From Persicaria tinctoria (Eukaryota; Streptophyta; Magnoliopsida; Caryophyllales; Polygonaceae), in assembly GCA_037127255.1 (NCBI GenBank), contig JBANSL010000020.1:51683098-51747097 (forward strand): a DNA stretch of 64,000 nt, in the 5' to 3' direction. Within the stretch, counting starts at the first letter, position 1, and every line of letters starts with the position of its first letter. The notes beneath the pieces are model-generated. The model did not search any database. It worked only from the letters and a program-made list of their open reading frames with translations, and was not told where the DNA came from. The position numbers and the translations under genes are program-made. Shown here one piece after another: positions 43,384-55,473 of the stretch.

Positions 43384-45019
43384 CTAGTGTAATACCCGTG
43401 CCTTGAAGGCACGGGAGCTTGATTCATTTTAATTTGAACATCATTTTATATATCTATATAATACTATATTAATATATAACAGAAATATGTATAAAGTATT
43501 TTTTTATAATTTATAAATTAGTTGGAAAGAGATACAATACAAATTTTGAAAATGATTTAATAAGGTAAAGTAGTAATAATACTCAAACACAATAAATATA
43601 TAATTATTATCATTAGCATAGATCTAAAAAGTAAAATATAAGCTCCCGTACAAATATTAAAAAAAATCATAAGCACATGATTGTGTCAATAATTTTGAAG
43701 TTATGTAGATATACATAACTTATTCATTATTTTCATGAGAAAGATGGTTAGAAAGAGAGGGAAATAAAGAGTGAAAATAAAGGTAAGATGGTAAAAAAAG
43801 ATCCTTAAAGGTAGAAAAGTGATCTAAGAAGCCTCATCCAAGATGTAAAATAAGCATTAGTTAATAGTAATGCTTGTGAGTCTTAAAATATTATTTATTT
43901 TTCGATAGTCATTAGATGTCTAAAATAATTAAATTATAAAAAAAAACTTTTTTTGGCTCTAATTGATTTTTATAATTATTTTTTGAAATCGAATATTTAC
44001 AAATTGATTATTACATGTATGTAGACATTGTGGGGAATATTGCAATCGGTTAAATATGATAAATCAACAATTTCAATATCCAAGAATAAAATCAGCCAAG
44101 ACTTGACGAATGTTCAATGTACGTAGACGATTAAAATAGATCACAAATTGACATACAACATATCAAATTAAATAATAGTTTAGTATAAAAATAGGAAACA
44201 AATATGTTTAAAATAGGAAACATATATTTTAAAATTTCAGCGATAATATTGACCAATAAGATAATACCATTTGAATAAAAAATTCAAGTTTAATTGTGGG
44301 TGTGACACATCAACAAAATGATAGTAGAATTAATATTATTAATAGATTAATAGATTACCTTTTATCGAAATTAATTTATAAAAAATTTGAAAAAATAATA
44401 TTTTATATAATTTTTACCATCCTAACAAAGCGTGAATGAATATTAAACAACATATTTAGCTAAACGAATAGAGAGAGTAGTAAATTTTAACATGATTGGG
44501 ATAAATGTGATATAATAAAAAAATATTTAAATGAATTCACTCCGTTAAGATAATGAATGCAGGCAATCCGAGTACATATTTGATTAATTTATTTGAAAAT
44601 GAAATACTTGCATGGTTGGTGAGAAAATATGAACATACGTGAAAGTTAATTTAATTATACTCCATAGCATTTTATAAACTGACAATTGGATATGAGTCTA
44701 TGTACAATATAAATTTCCAAAAATAAAATATACTAAGATTCAAATTTAAGTTCAATGTATGTAGACGAATTATGAGAATATTGCAATCGGAAAAAAAGAA
44801 AAAAGAAAAAAGAAAACATGTCTTAATATTTACGGTAATATAACCGAAAATAAAAAAAAGGAAATGTATTCAAACCATATTTAAAATAGGAAACAAATAT
44901 TTTGAAATTTCCATAATAATATTGGCCAATTAGAAAATCCCATTTGAATAAAAAATTCAACTTTAATTGTGGGTGTGACACGTCAGCAAAATGCTAGCAG
45001 AATTAGTAATATTAATAGA
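43384..45019 (-). mobile_element. Helitron array unit 3 (1636 bp)
   Basis: Same length as unit 2 and nearly identical by eye across its whole length. CTAG at 43387-43384, TC at 45019-45018. The CTAG|TC junctions on both sides are exact. Confidence 0.85.
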
Positions 45020-46655
45020 CTAGTGTAATACCCGTGCCTTGAAGGCACGGGAGCTTGATTCATTTTAATTTGAACATCATTTTATATATCTATATAATAC
45101 TATATTAATATATAACAGAAATATGTATAAAGTATTTTTTTATAATTTATAAATTAGTTGGAAAGAGATACAATACAAATTTTGAAAATGATTTAATAAG
45201 GTAAAGTAGTAATAATACTCAAACACAATAAATATATAATTATTATCATTAGCATAGATCTAAAAAGTAAAATATAAGCTCCCGTACAAATATTAAAAAA
45301 AATCATAAGCACATGATTGTGTCAATAATTTTGAAGTTATGTAGATATACATAACTTATTCATTATTTTCATGAGAAAGATGGTTAGAAAGAGAGGGAAA
45401 TAAAGAGTGAAAATAAAGGTAAGATGGTAAAAAAAGATCCTTAAAGGTAGAAAAGTGATCTAAGAAGCCTCATCCAAGATGTAAAATAAGCATTAGTTAA
45501 TAGTAATGCTTGTGAGTCTTAAAATATTATTTATTTTTCGATAGTCATTAGATGTCTAAAATAATTAAATTATAAAAAAAAACTTTTTTTGGCTCTAATT
45601 GATTTTTATAATTATTTTTTGAAATCGAATATTTACAAATTGATTATTACATGTATGTAGACATTGTGGGGAATATTGCAATCGGTTAAATATGATAAAT
45701 CAACAATTTCAATATCCAAGAATAAAATCAGCCAAGACTTGACGAATGTTCAATGTACGTAGACGATTAAAATAGATCACAAATTGACATACAACATATC
45801 AAATTAAATAATAGTTTAGTATAAAAATAGGAAACAAATATGTTTAAAATAGGAAACATATATTTTAAAATTTCAGCGATAATATTGACCAATAAGATAA
45901 TACCATTTGAATAAAAAATTCAAGTTTAATTGTGGGTGTGACACATCAACAAAATGATAGTAGAATTAATATTATTAATAGATTAATAGATTACCTTTTA
46001 TCGAAATTAATTTATAAAAAATTTGAAAAAATAATATTTTATATAATTTTTACCATCCTAACAAAGCGTGAATGAATATTAAACAACATATTTAGCTAAA
46101 CGAATAGAGAGAGTAGTAAATTTTAACATGATTGGGATAAATGTGATATAATAAAAAAATATTTAAATGAATTCACTCCGTTAAGATAATGAATGCAGGC
46201 AATCCGAGTACATATTTGATTAATTTATTTGAAAATGAAATACTTGCATGGTTGGTGAGAAAATATGAACATACGTGAAAGTTAATTTAATTATACTCCA
46301 TAGCATTTTATAAACTGACAATTGGATATGAGTCTATGTACAATATAAATTTCCAAAAATAAAATATACTAAGATTCAAATTTAAGTTCAATGTATGTAG
46401 ACGAATTATGAGAATATTGCAATCGGAAAAAAAGAAAAAAGAAAAAAGAAAACATGTCTCAATATTTACGGTAATATAACCGAAAATAAAAAAAAGGAAA
46501 TGTATTCAAACCATATTTAAAATAGGAAACAAATATTTTGAAATTTCCATAATAATATTGGCCAATTAGAAAATCCCATTTGAATAAAAAATTCAACTTT
46601 AATTGTGGGTGTGACACGTCAGCAAAATGCTAGCAGAATTAGTAATATTAATAGA
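45020..46655 (-). mobile_element. Helitron array unit 4 (1636 bp), outer 5' end of the array
   Basis: Same length again; I noted one T/C difference from units 2 and 3 (near 46459). Its TC end (46655-46654) is followed by T on the plus strand, and the array's other end is preceded by A, so the whole array sits at an A/T target without duplication, as Helitrons do. Confidence 0.85.
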
Positions 46656-47193
46656 TAGATAGATAGATTGATTGATATATTGATATATTGATATTGATAT
46701 TGATTGATAGATGGGCTACTAATTAGTTATTTTGGAAGGTTAGATTATTTTTTATTGAAGGTTGATAGTTGAGATTATTTTTGGTTATTTTTCCTTAAAT
46801 TAATGGTTTGATTTGGGAGGAGCACCTGGCAGCCAATTGTTAAATTTAATACTATTGTGCAGAACAATTTGCACTTTCAAAGTATTTTTTAAAAACGGAC
46901 AAAACAAAATAAAATATTACAGTAAAATGGTTTAGATCGAGGGTTGTAAGCACAAAATATCGAAAAATGAATATAAAATCACTCCATTCTAAAAATCTTA
47001 GTCGTGGACAGTGACCATGCGTATACCCCGTCACAAATCATTAACGCGGTATTAATATCTTGATATCAGATAACGATATTAGATGATATTTTGATATTTT
47101 TAGGTATATTGTAGGATATTACATAGAGATAATTAGTTAACTATCCCTTTTTTATTTTTTTTATTGGTAAAAGATTTTGTTTTTGTTAATTAT

Positions 47194-47197
<4 letters not shown>

Positions 47198-47281
<84 letters not shown>
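47198..47281. repeat. (TA)42 microsatellite
   Basis: 84 bp of uninterrupted TA. It produces spurious Tyr-Ile ORFs on both strands. Confidence 0.97.
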
Positions 47282-47283
<2 letters not shown>

Positions 47284-47394
47284 GACATATTTGTCCACGA
47301 TTTTATTATAGGAGCAGTTTCCATATTAGCTAAATGTCCACATGTGTTGCTGAAATCGAATTTGCTGAAATTATTCAGTAGTTTTCTTTTTTTA

Positions 47395-47605
47395 CGTTGT
47401 TGAAACCGAAGTTGCTGAAACCCAAATTTCAGCACTGTTCTTGATGCTGAAACCGGGGGGTTTCAGCACTGTTGTTGATGTTGGAACCTCGTTTTCGGCA
47501 CTGTTGTTGTCATGTTGATGTTGAAACCCCCGGTTTCAGCAACGTTGTTGATGCTGAAACCCCGATTTCATCAACTTTGTTGATGCTGAAATGGTTATTG
47601 CTGAA
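47395..47605. repeat. Diverged tandem units built on a GCTGAAACC/GGTTTCAGC palindrome
   Basis: TTGATGCTGAAACC...GGTTTCAGCACTGTTG recurs about four to five times in roughly 40-50-bp steps; the two arms inside each unit are complementary. Confidence 0.75.
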
Positions 47606-48074
47606 ATGCGGACGGGAATATCTAGTGTTCACAAATGTAATTGCTTACAGGAATTCCAAGGATAGTCATGTAAACATACCAACTAAAAGCATTTCAACAA
47701 GTATATCTAAAGTACAAGATTTAAGCACCTCTTAATGAAAGTGCATCAAATTGGACAGTTCACAAAGGAACCTCCACCATAGTCGACAGATCGATTACCT
47801 ACTAACAACGACTCGAAATCACATATTCGAGATCGATCAAAATCGGAGATCGAATGCTTCTCCTTGGATCGAGACCTGCGCTGCTGAAATTGGAGACAAA
47901 GGACAGATCGTTTGCTTCTCCAATTTCAGACGATGAGCGAGACCCTCTGCGAGGAGTGAAACTTGCTGAAACGGGGGAGGGGGATTTCAAAAAATAGAAA
48001 CTACACATTTCAATACCTTGGTTAAAACAAAAATGGAGATCAAAAGCTTGGGGATCGGAAAAGGGGATTCAAGT

Positions 48075-48337
48075 TTTGAATAAACCGAAATTGAGCAAAA
48101 ATGAGAGAGAATCAAAACTAGATCTGTGCAATGAAAGTGGAGAAAACCTTCATTTCTGAGTTTACAGAAGCAATTTTGGAGAAATTGAAAATGTTGTTAC
48201 AACTGCTCTAACAAACATCCCGCCAACTATATGGAGCTTGGGCTTTATTTGAAATGACGAATTTGCCCTTCTCGTTTTGTCCGAGTGTTAGCCGAGTGTG
48301 TGTAGAGTGAGAGCTCATGACCTTGTATACATTCACA
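48075..48337 (-). repeat. Copia-2 3' LTR
   Basis: 263 bp, or 261 bp if the conventional CA end is used. The last two bases before the target duplication are the AA that separates the LTR from the primer site in the 5' copy. Confidence 0.9.
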
Positions 48338-48347
48338 TACCCCCCTC
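48338..48347 (-). promoter_or_regulatory. Copia-2 polypurine tract
   Basis: The complement GAGGGGGGTA lies directly against the 3' LTR and overlaps the pol stop codon. Confidence 0.8.
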
Positions 48348-51300
48348 AAGCTGGAACAAGGCAAGGAAGGACGAGTCCTAGCTTGGACCGAAGGAAGGCG
48401 TGTTGTTTGGCACCCAGAGCCTTAGTGAGAATGTCTGCTATTTGGTTCGCAGATGGGACATGGGTAGTAGAGATGAAACCTTGTTGCACCATTTCTCGGA
48501 TAAAATGAGCATATATGCGCACGTGTTTGGTACGTTCATGGAAGACGGGGTTAACAGCCAACTGTTGTGCAGACCTGTTATCAAAGAGCAATGAAATGGG
48601 AGTGGGAACTTCAATTCCCAGATCATGGAGGATCCCTTGAACCCACACTAGTTCACTGGCCACTGCAGACATGGCCCTATATTCGCTCTCTGTCGACGAT
48701 TTGGAGACCACCTGTTGCTTCTTGGTTTTCCATGATATTAAGGTCGATCCAAGGAACACACAATATCCAGAAAGTGAGCGCCCTGTGTCAATGCAATTAC
48801 CCCAGTCGGCATCACTGAAAGCTGTAACTGTGGATGAAGAGATTGCAGAGAATGAGAGTGCCAAGTTGAAACTCCCTTTCAGATATCTAAGAAGATATGT
48901 AAGGGCATCCCAGTGAGGCTTTAGTGGTTTTTGGAGATACTGGCTCAATTGTTGCAAAGTATATGAGATATCAGGACGGGTTAAGGTGAGGTAGAAGAGT
49001 CTACCTACGAGGCGTCTGTAATCTTCAGGATTGGCCATTGGTTCTCCCAAATTAGCTGACAGTTTGGTGCCATGTTGCATAGGGAATTCAGCCTGTCGAC
49101 ACCCTATCATGTGAGCATCAGTGAGTATATAGAGGATGTACTTGCGTTGATTTAGGAGAATGCCAATGGATGATCTTGCAATCTCCATTCCTAGGAAATA
49201 CCTTGCCACTCCTAGGTCTTTGATAGTGAATTCTCTGTGCAGGGCATCCTTAGTAGCTTGAATTTCACTGCTACAATTTCCCAACACCAGCATATCATCT
49301 ACATACACCAAAGCAATGGTGGTTGAAGTGATTGTGATCTTGGTGAAGAGTGAGTATTCATGACCAGATTGACTGAAGCCTAATGTGATCATAAACCTGG
49401 TAAGTTCATGGTTCCATTGACAAATAGCTTGCTTTAGGCCATACAGTGATCTTTTGAGTATGTAGAGAGGAGCATTAAGCACTTGGAAACCAGGTAGAGG
49501 TGTCATGTATACTTCTTCCTCGAGATACCCATGGAGGAAAGCATTATTCACATCCAGTTGGTGAAGAACCCACCCTTTATGAGCAGCTATTGCCAGAATA
49601 ATCCTTATTGTGGACAGCTTTGCTACTGGTGAGAATGTTTGCTTGTAATCTTTGTCCTTAATCTGATTGTAACCTTTTGCAACAAGTCTGGCCTTATATC
49701 TTTCTATTGATCCATCTGGTTTGTGCTTGATTTTGAAGATCCATTTGCAGCCAATTGCTTTCTTTCCAGAGGGAAGAGGAGTGATGCTCCAAGTATGATT
49801 GCTGGTGAGAGCCTCAAGTTCAAGCTTCATTGCATGTTCCCACTCAGGTATCCCCTTTGCTTGATTGTAAGAGTGAGGTTCCAAGACTGAGCAAACATTT
49901 ACTAAGGACTGAACATAAGGAGCAGGTAGATGGGATAAGTTGTGAATTGAGAAAACTGCAAAGGAGGCTGAGGAGGATGATGCATCATGTCCTCTGTTGG
50001 GCAAATCAGTGCACACAAAATCATTAAGTCTAGCTGGTCTGACAATGTTCCTTCTGAGATGTATGTACTGAGGTGAGGGTGAGTGTGAACTGTCATTATG
50101 GTCAATATTGTTGTGATCACTCAAGCTAGGAACTGATGGGAAAATTGGAGACACATGTGATTGATGAGGAGATCCTGGTGTGTCTAGAGAAGGAGAATGT
50201 GATTGTTGTTGTTGTGGATGTTGAGAACTGTAAGATGACTCATGAGGAAGCCAGTCAATTTCATCTGATTCTTCAGGGTTACTCAAACTTTGCTAGAGGT
50301 TACAAGGTTCTACAGATTTCTTAAAAGGAAACTGGTTCTCAGCAAACTTCACATGCCTGCTTAAAATAATGGTTTGCCTTTCCAAATCTAAAAGCTTGTA
50401 GGCCTTTTGACCAGGAGGATACCCCAGGAATACACATCTTCTAGCCACAATGCCCAGCTTATCTCTAGGATCATTAGGCTGGACAACAAAGCATAAGCAT
50501 CCTATTACTCTCAACTGATCATATCTAGGAGCAACCTTGTAAAGTAATTCAAAAGGAGATTTCCAATTTAACACACTTGAAGGCATCTTATTAACAATGT
50601 GTGTGGCACCCAACACACAATCACCCCAAAATTTTGTAGGCAATCCAGCTTGTAATCTGATGGCTCTAGCAGTTTCAATTAAATGCATATGTTTCCTCTT
50701 AACTTTACCATTTTGCTCATGTACCCCCGGAGCTGATCTTTGGTGAACAATGCCTTTGAAAGCAAAAAGATCCACACAACCCTTCTGTGTGAATTCAGTG
50801 CCATTGTCAGTCCTAATAGACTGAACTGAAACCTTGAACTGATTCTCAACTAATTCTAAGAATACAGTAAGTAGCCTAAGCACCTGCATTTTATCTTGCA
50901 TAAGGTATACCCAAGTAGTCCTAGTGTGATCATCTAGAATGGTTAGGAAATACCTAGCCCCACATCTGGATGGGAGTTTGTAAGGTCCCCACACATCAAC
51001 ATGTATCAATTGGAAAGGACAATCAGCAACAGAGTCACTTCTAGCAAACCTTAGCTTTGGCAGCTTAGTCATAGAGCAAATGGCACAAGACAAATCCTTT
51101 ACATCCAGTTCCTTACAATCAGGAATATGGGAAAACTTTGAAAAGGACATATGTCCAAGTCTGGCATGCATCAATTGCATGTTATTACATTTGAGAGTAG
51201 CATTATTAGCAGAATATGAAACTGACTTCAGCACCCTGGAACATCCACCAGCCTTTAGAACAAACAGTCTCTTCTCTTCAATCCCTTTGACAAGCACATC

Positions 51301-51870
51301 ATCAGTTGTAACGTCCTGTAACCAACAATTCTTAAGATCAAAACTGAACCTCAGGTTACCAATACATAGGCTCTTTGAAACAGAAAGAAGGTTGTGTCTA
51401 AACTGTGGTACTAGCAACACTTTTTCAAGGATTAACTTGCTGCTCAATATCACAGTACCTCTTTGTTTAACAAGGATGCACTTGCCATCAGGCACTCCAA
51501 GGTTAATATGAGGATTTAGCTCATGCAATTCAGAAAAAATAACAGGATCAAAGGCAATGTGGTATGTAGCTCCTGAGTCTACAATCCACACATCACTTTG
51601 TGCCTTATTTGCTCCAATAAGAAATGAAGCACTAAGAGTACCTGCAAAGTAGATTATTGCTTGGTTGGCAGAACTATCAACACTCTCCATGGGAGCTTTC
51701 CCTTTCATAAGCTTCAGCACCTCCTGGAACACAGCATTGACCATGGCTTGATCAGGTTTTCCAGCTCCCTGAGCAGGCTCATCAAATGGACTTTCCTGTG
51801 GAACACACTCCATCTGAGCAGCAAATCTGCCTGACTGTTTAGGCCTGTCATCATCCTTTGGCCTCTTAAA
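48346..51870 (-). pseudogene. Copia-2 pol: protease, integrase, reverse transcriptase, RNase H (disrupted)
   Basis: The frame from 51813 (506 residues) carries protease DSG (79-81), GAG-pre-integrase HARLGH (216-221), the zinc Cys pair 243/246, and integrase Asp273 and Asp336. At the catalytic Glu position (372, D-35-E spacing) it has Lys: NGKVKRKH instead of NGxxERKH. After a TAG at 50295-50293, 646 more residues in the same frame hold reverse transcriptase (GCKWIFKIK, YVDD) and RNase H (SDADWGNC, SKSSTESEYRA, HERTKHVRI), ending at 48346. With no integrase Glu and an internal stop, it could not integrate by itself. Confidence 0.93.
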
Positions 51871-52938
51871 TCAATCTGGATAGCCTATAAGCTTGAAGCA
51901 ATACTCCTTGGTGTGTCCCCTTTCACCACAATAGTCACATTTCCTCTCAACTTTAGCTTTCTTATAGTCTCTCTTAGCTTGATCAAACTGCTTAGATTGT
52001 TCACCAGCACGAAATTTATTCACTGCATTAGCTTCCACATCAGTTTGTCCAAATCTAGACAAAGCAAGGGCATTCATATCCCCATGGTTGATCCCTGTGA
52101 CACCTTTGGAACGCTCAATCTGAGTTGCCATTTGAAAGGCTTTGTTGATTCCAGGCATCGGATCCTTCGACAAAACATTGCTTCTCAAATTCTCATAGAC
52201 ATCATTCAATCCCATCATAAACTGCATTACTTTTGCCTTTTCTTCCCTTTCAATAATCTTTTTCAGCAAACCACACGAGCACTGATTTATGCCTCCACAA
52301 TTGAAACCTAGAATCGCATCTAAGTGCTATAATTCATCCCAAACCTTCTTTAATTTCCCAAAATACGCCCTAACATACAAATTCTCTTGTCTCAAATTTG
52401 CCAGATCTCTACGACGCTAGTACACTAATGGATCGTTTGATTCGAAGAACCTTTCCTTAATGTCATCCCAAAGCTCTCTCGCAGTTTCAACATACATGAA
52501 GCTCTAAACTATTTCGCTCGTCATCGAGTTAATCAACCAACATCTAACCATAGAATCAGCTCTCACCCACTTCTCATATTCCTCACTACCTTCTAAAGGC
52601 TTCACACAACTTCCGGTTATAAATCCTAGTTTCACTTTAGCTCCTAGCGCCATGTTTATGCTCCTACTCCAGCTCGTAAAGTTTGAGCCATTAAAGAGAG
52701 TAGAAACCAGAACCATTACTGGATGGTCCGAATTCGAAAGAAACAAAGGATTTACATGTGGATTAGACATACCGTTCATCATATCGCCAAATTGTAGTCC
52801 TTGGTTCATCATGTTCCATCCTCTTCCGGCTCCAGCTCCTGGAGCAGGTGGCGTAACATAAGTTCCACGACCGATGCCGCTTCCCTCGCCTCCAACACCA
52901 GATCCCTGAGTCTGCTGATTGCCTCGCCCAACCATCAC
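51871..52938 (-). pseudogene. Copia-2 gag (four nonsense codons)
   Basis: The start is ATG at 52938; the frame gives a Gly-rich N-terminus, then a capsid-type domain (LFNGSNFTSWSRSINMALGAK; MQFMMGLNDVYENLRSNVL) and a perfect CCHC knuckle (CDYCGERGHTKEYC). In-frame stops lie at 52506-52504, 52419-52417 and 52329-52327 (all TAG), and at 51873-51871 (TGA in place of Trp in YPDW). The reading frame is otherwise unbroken through into pol. All four are what single C-to-T or G-to-A changes would give. Confidence 0.9.
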
Positions 52939-53033
52939 TACAGATCAGACGCAACTGTCGACCTTAAATCCGAATTGAATCCGAAAAGAAAGAGAACAAA
53001 TCGATCGCTCAAATCAGTGATCGAAAATCTCGC

Positions 53034-53045
53034 GCTCTGATCCCA
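53034..53045 (-). promoter_or_regulatory. Copia-2 primer-binding site
   Basis: The complement TGGGATCAGAGC matches the initiator-Met site TGGTATCAGAGC at 11 of 12 positions and abuts the LTR. Confidence 0.72.
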
Positions 53046-53308
53046 TTTGAATAAACCGAAATTGAGAAAAAATGAGGGAGAATCAAAACTAGATCTTTAG
53101 AATGAAAGTGGAGAAAACCTCCATTTCTGAGTTTATAGAAGCAATTTTGGAGAAATTGAAAATGCTGTTGCAACTGCTCTAACAAACATCCCGCCAACTA
53201 TATGGAGCTTGGGCTTTATTTGAAATGACGAATTTGCCCTTCTTGTTTTGTCCGAGTGTTAGCCGAGTGTGTGTAGAGTGAGAGTTCATGACCTTGTATA
53301 CATTCACA
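53046..53308 (-). repeat. Copia-2 5' LTR
   Basis: 263-bp partner of 48075-48337 with only scattered differences; followed by the target duplication CAAGT. Confidence 0.92.
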
Positions 53309-53313
53309 CAAGT

Positions 53314-54892
53314 ACCTTGGTTAAAACGATTGGGGGATGCGATTGATCCAACTGTCATGAATGCCTGAATCTAGCGATTGAACCGGTCTGAAAGAGAGAG
53401 AGAGAGAGAGAGTGAGAAGAGATTGAAGGCGAGGTAATCTGCGAAAACGGAATGATACGCGGACGATTCGTGCAGGTCCAATTGTCGACGATTCGTCCAG
53501 GTCGGATCAATGGAAGACGAAGAGGCTGATTCGCCGACAGCAAGCAAGGAATTTGCCAGAGACGTCCAGTGGTGATCAGATCTAGAAGTGAGGGAGTTGT
53601 CCATGGCCTTCCCCTTTGCCCAAACTCGAAGACACCGTCGCCGAATCTACAAAGCTCCTCCTCGGCTTGTGGCGGCCAGATCTTGAGAGAGACGGTGGTG
53701 AGGAACGGTGGCGCGACGGTGGTGGTGAGGAACTGTGGCAAGACGGTGGTGGTGAGGAAGAGCAGAAGAGCGAGAGTCCTTGAAACGACGAGGAAGAGAG
53801 CGAGAGCGAGAAGCCTTGAAACAGTGGTGGTGATGAGATTAGGTTTAGATTAGGGGCAATTTTGTCCATAAAATTTTAGGTGGACAAAACCCCAATTTAC
53901 CACATTTGGTGGACACTCTTCCAATAAAGGCCCAAAAAATAGTCTATTGGGCAAATTTTCTCTTTATTATAACAAATCCCTAATTAATTCTCATTCCATT
54001 AACGTTCATTCCCTTCTACGCTTCTTCAATTAATTGACGCTCATTTTTCATTCTACGCTTCTTCAATTAATTGACACTCATCTTCCATTGATGATTGTAG
54101 ACGCATCTTTCTTCTTCCATTGAGGATTGTAGACACATATTCAAAAATATTGTTTTAACAATAATTAGGTTATAATAACTCTTATAGCCCACTATTATTC
54201 CTCTGCCCTACAAAAGCACACTCAATGTACCTACAACAATTGTAACCGATCCACTACCATTATTACCTTTTTTTTTGGTCAAGCCACTACCATTATTACT
54301 TATTTTACTTATTGTAACTAATTTATTTTAATTGTCATTGTAATCGATATTGTCACATTATTGTAACTAATTCGTTGTAGGTGTTTCGATTCTTGTAATT
54401 AATTACTTGTATTTAGTTTATATCATAACTAACCTCATCCGTTAATTAAAACATTTTTTAGACATTTGCACATTTTTTAAGAAAGCAAATAAAAGCAAAC
54501 AAAAATATACTTATACACCTAATAATTACTATACTTTTACACTTTATTGAAAACTACAACTAACAAATCGATAATCATTATAAGGGTAATTTTGGAAAAT
54601 GAACACCAAAATACCTAAAACGACATGTTTTTCTTAACAAGATTTTACTCATACAACGACATGTTTTTCTTAACGAATGGGGGTAATGATATATATTGAT
54701 TGGTGTGTTGTTGATTTTTTAAGAGATTTTGAATGGTTAAAATGTATAGTGGGTATTAAAAATAATAAAATTTATGAAAAAATTAGTGGAATGATAATTT
54801 TTTTTAAAAGTGAAGTGTTTTTATTAAAATTTATGTCAATAGCTAAAAGCCCATCATTTATAAAACAGAGGGAGTATCTATCTATCTATCTA
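53314..54892. other. Non-coding DNA right of Copia-2
   Basis: 53391-53412 is a (GA)n microsatellite. 53410-53830 is G-rich with overlapping short frames on both strands and no recognisable domain. From 53860 it is AT-rich with short local duplications: CTACGCTTCTTCAATTAATT at about 54016 and 54053, and ACGACATGTTTTTCTTAAC at about 54621 and 54657. No gene is seen. Confidence 0.5.
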
Positions 54893-55473
54893 TCTATATA
54901 CATATACTAAAACCGATGCATTGTTGCCTATGTGGCGGCGTGTGAGTGCATCTGCCTATGTGGCGACGCGTGAGTGCATCTCGCAAAGCTTTATCCCGTA
55001 AAAAAGGAAATCTAATAAAAAATAATTAGATAGTTCTAATCTATATAATTAAAAAAGATTAAATAATTATTTTATTTTACCATTAACTCATATAATTGGA
55101 TAAATGGAATAATAATAATATATCTCCCACAAAAAAAATTACCATATACAATTACTGTATGTATATAGATTATATTAGGAATATATTCATGTATGAATCT
55201 ATACATAAACACTGCATCTTGGATATATGAATCTATACATATATATACATGAACATCTCTATCTATCTATCTATCTATATATTTTAGTTGATTGACAAAA
55301 ATATAAATATAAAATATTTCATAGTCATACTTACCAAAAAAAATTAATAGATAAATATGTAGTATTTGATAAGTGTTATTTTAAATTAATAAAATAATAT
55401 ATTGTCATAATTTATAGAAAGTTATATAAGTTATCATCTATCTATCTATATATTTTAGTTGATTGACAAAAAT
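54893..55473 (+). repeat. Helitron-like repeat, copy 1
   Basis: Begins TCTATATACATATACTAAAA and carries two tandem copies of a motif of about 31 bp (GCCTATGTGGCGGCGTGTGA and GCCTATGTGGCGACGCGTGA at about 54927 and 54955). It matches 36099-36898 in the opposite orientation. It ends in TCTA repeats without a CTAG hairpin end, and copy 2 follows directly. Non-coding. Confidence 0.6.

Larger units (their letters stand above)
46656..48069. other. Non-coding DNA with microsatellites, left of Copia-2
   Basis: 46656-46712 is a GATA/GATATT microsatellite. 46713-47197 is AT-rich without features. 47605-48069 is of mixed composition with no gene. CCTTGGTTAAAAC at about 48015 recurs on the other side of Copia-2 at 53315, so a short stretch of the insertion neighbourhood was already duplicated. 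Confidence 0.5.
48075..53308 (-). mobile_element. Copia-2: complete but inactivated Ty1/copia retrotransposon
   Basis: Near-identical LTRs lie at 48075-48337 and 53046-53308 (TGTGAATGTATACAAGG...TTTATTCAAA on the minus strand), with the 5-bp duplication CAAGT at 48070-48074 and 53309-53313. The order is LTR, initiator-Met-like primer site, gag, protease, integrase, reverse transcriptase, RNase H, polypurine tract, LTR. Gag and pol form one continuous frame of 1531 codons (52938-48346) with five internal stops and no frameshift. Confidence 0.95.

Noticed and set aside
47164..47435. Overlapping ORFs with long Tyr-Ile repeats on both strands
   Set aside because: They are translations of the (TA)42 microsatellite.
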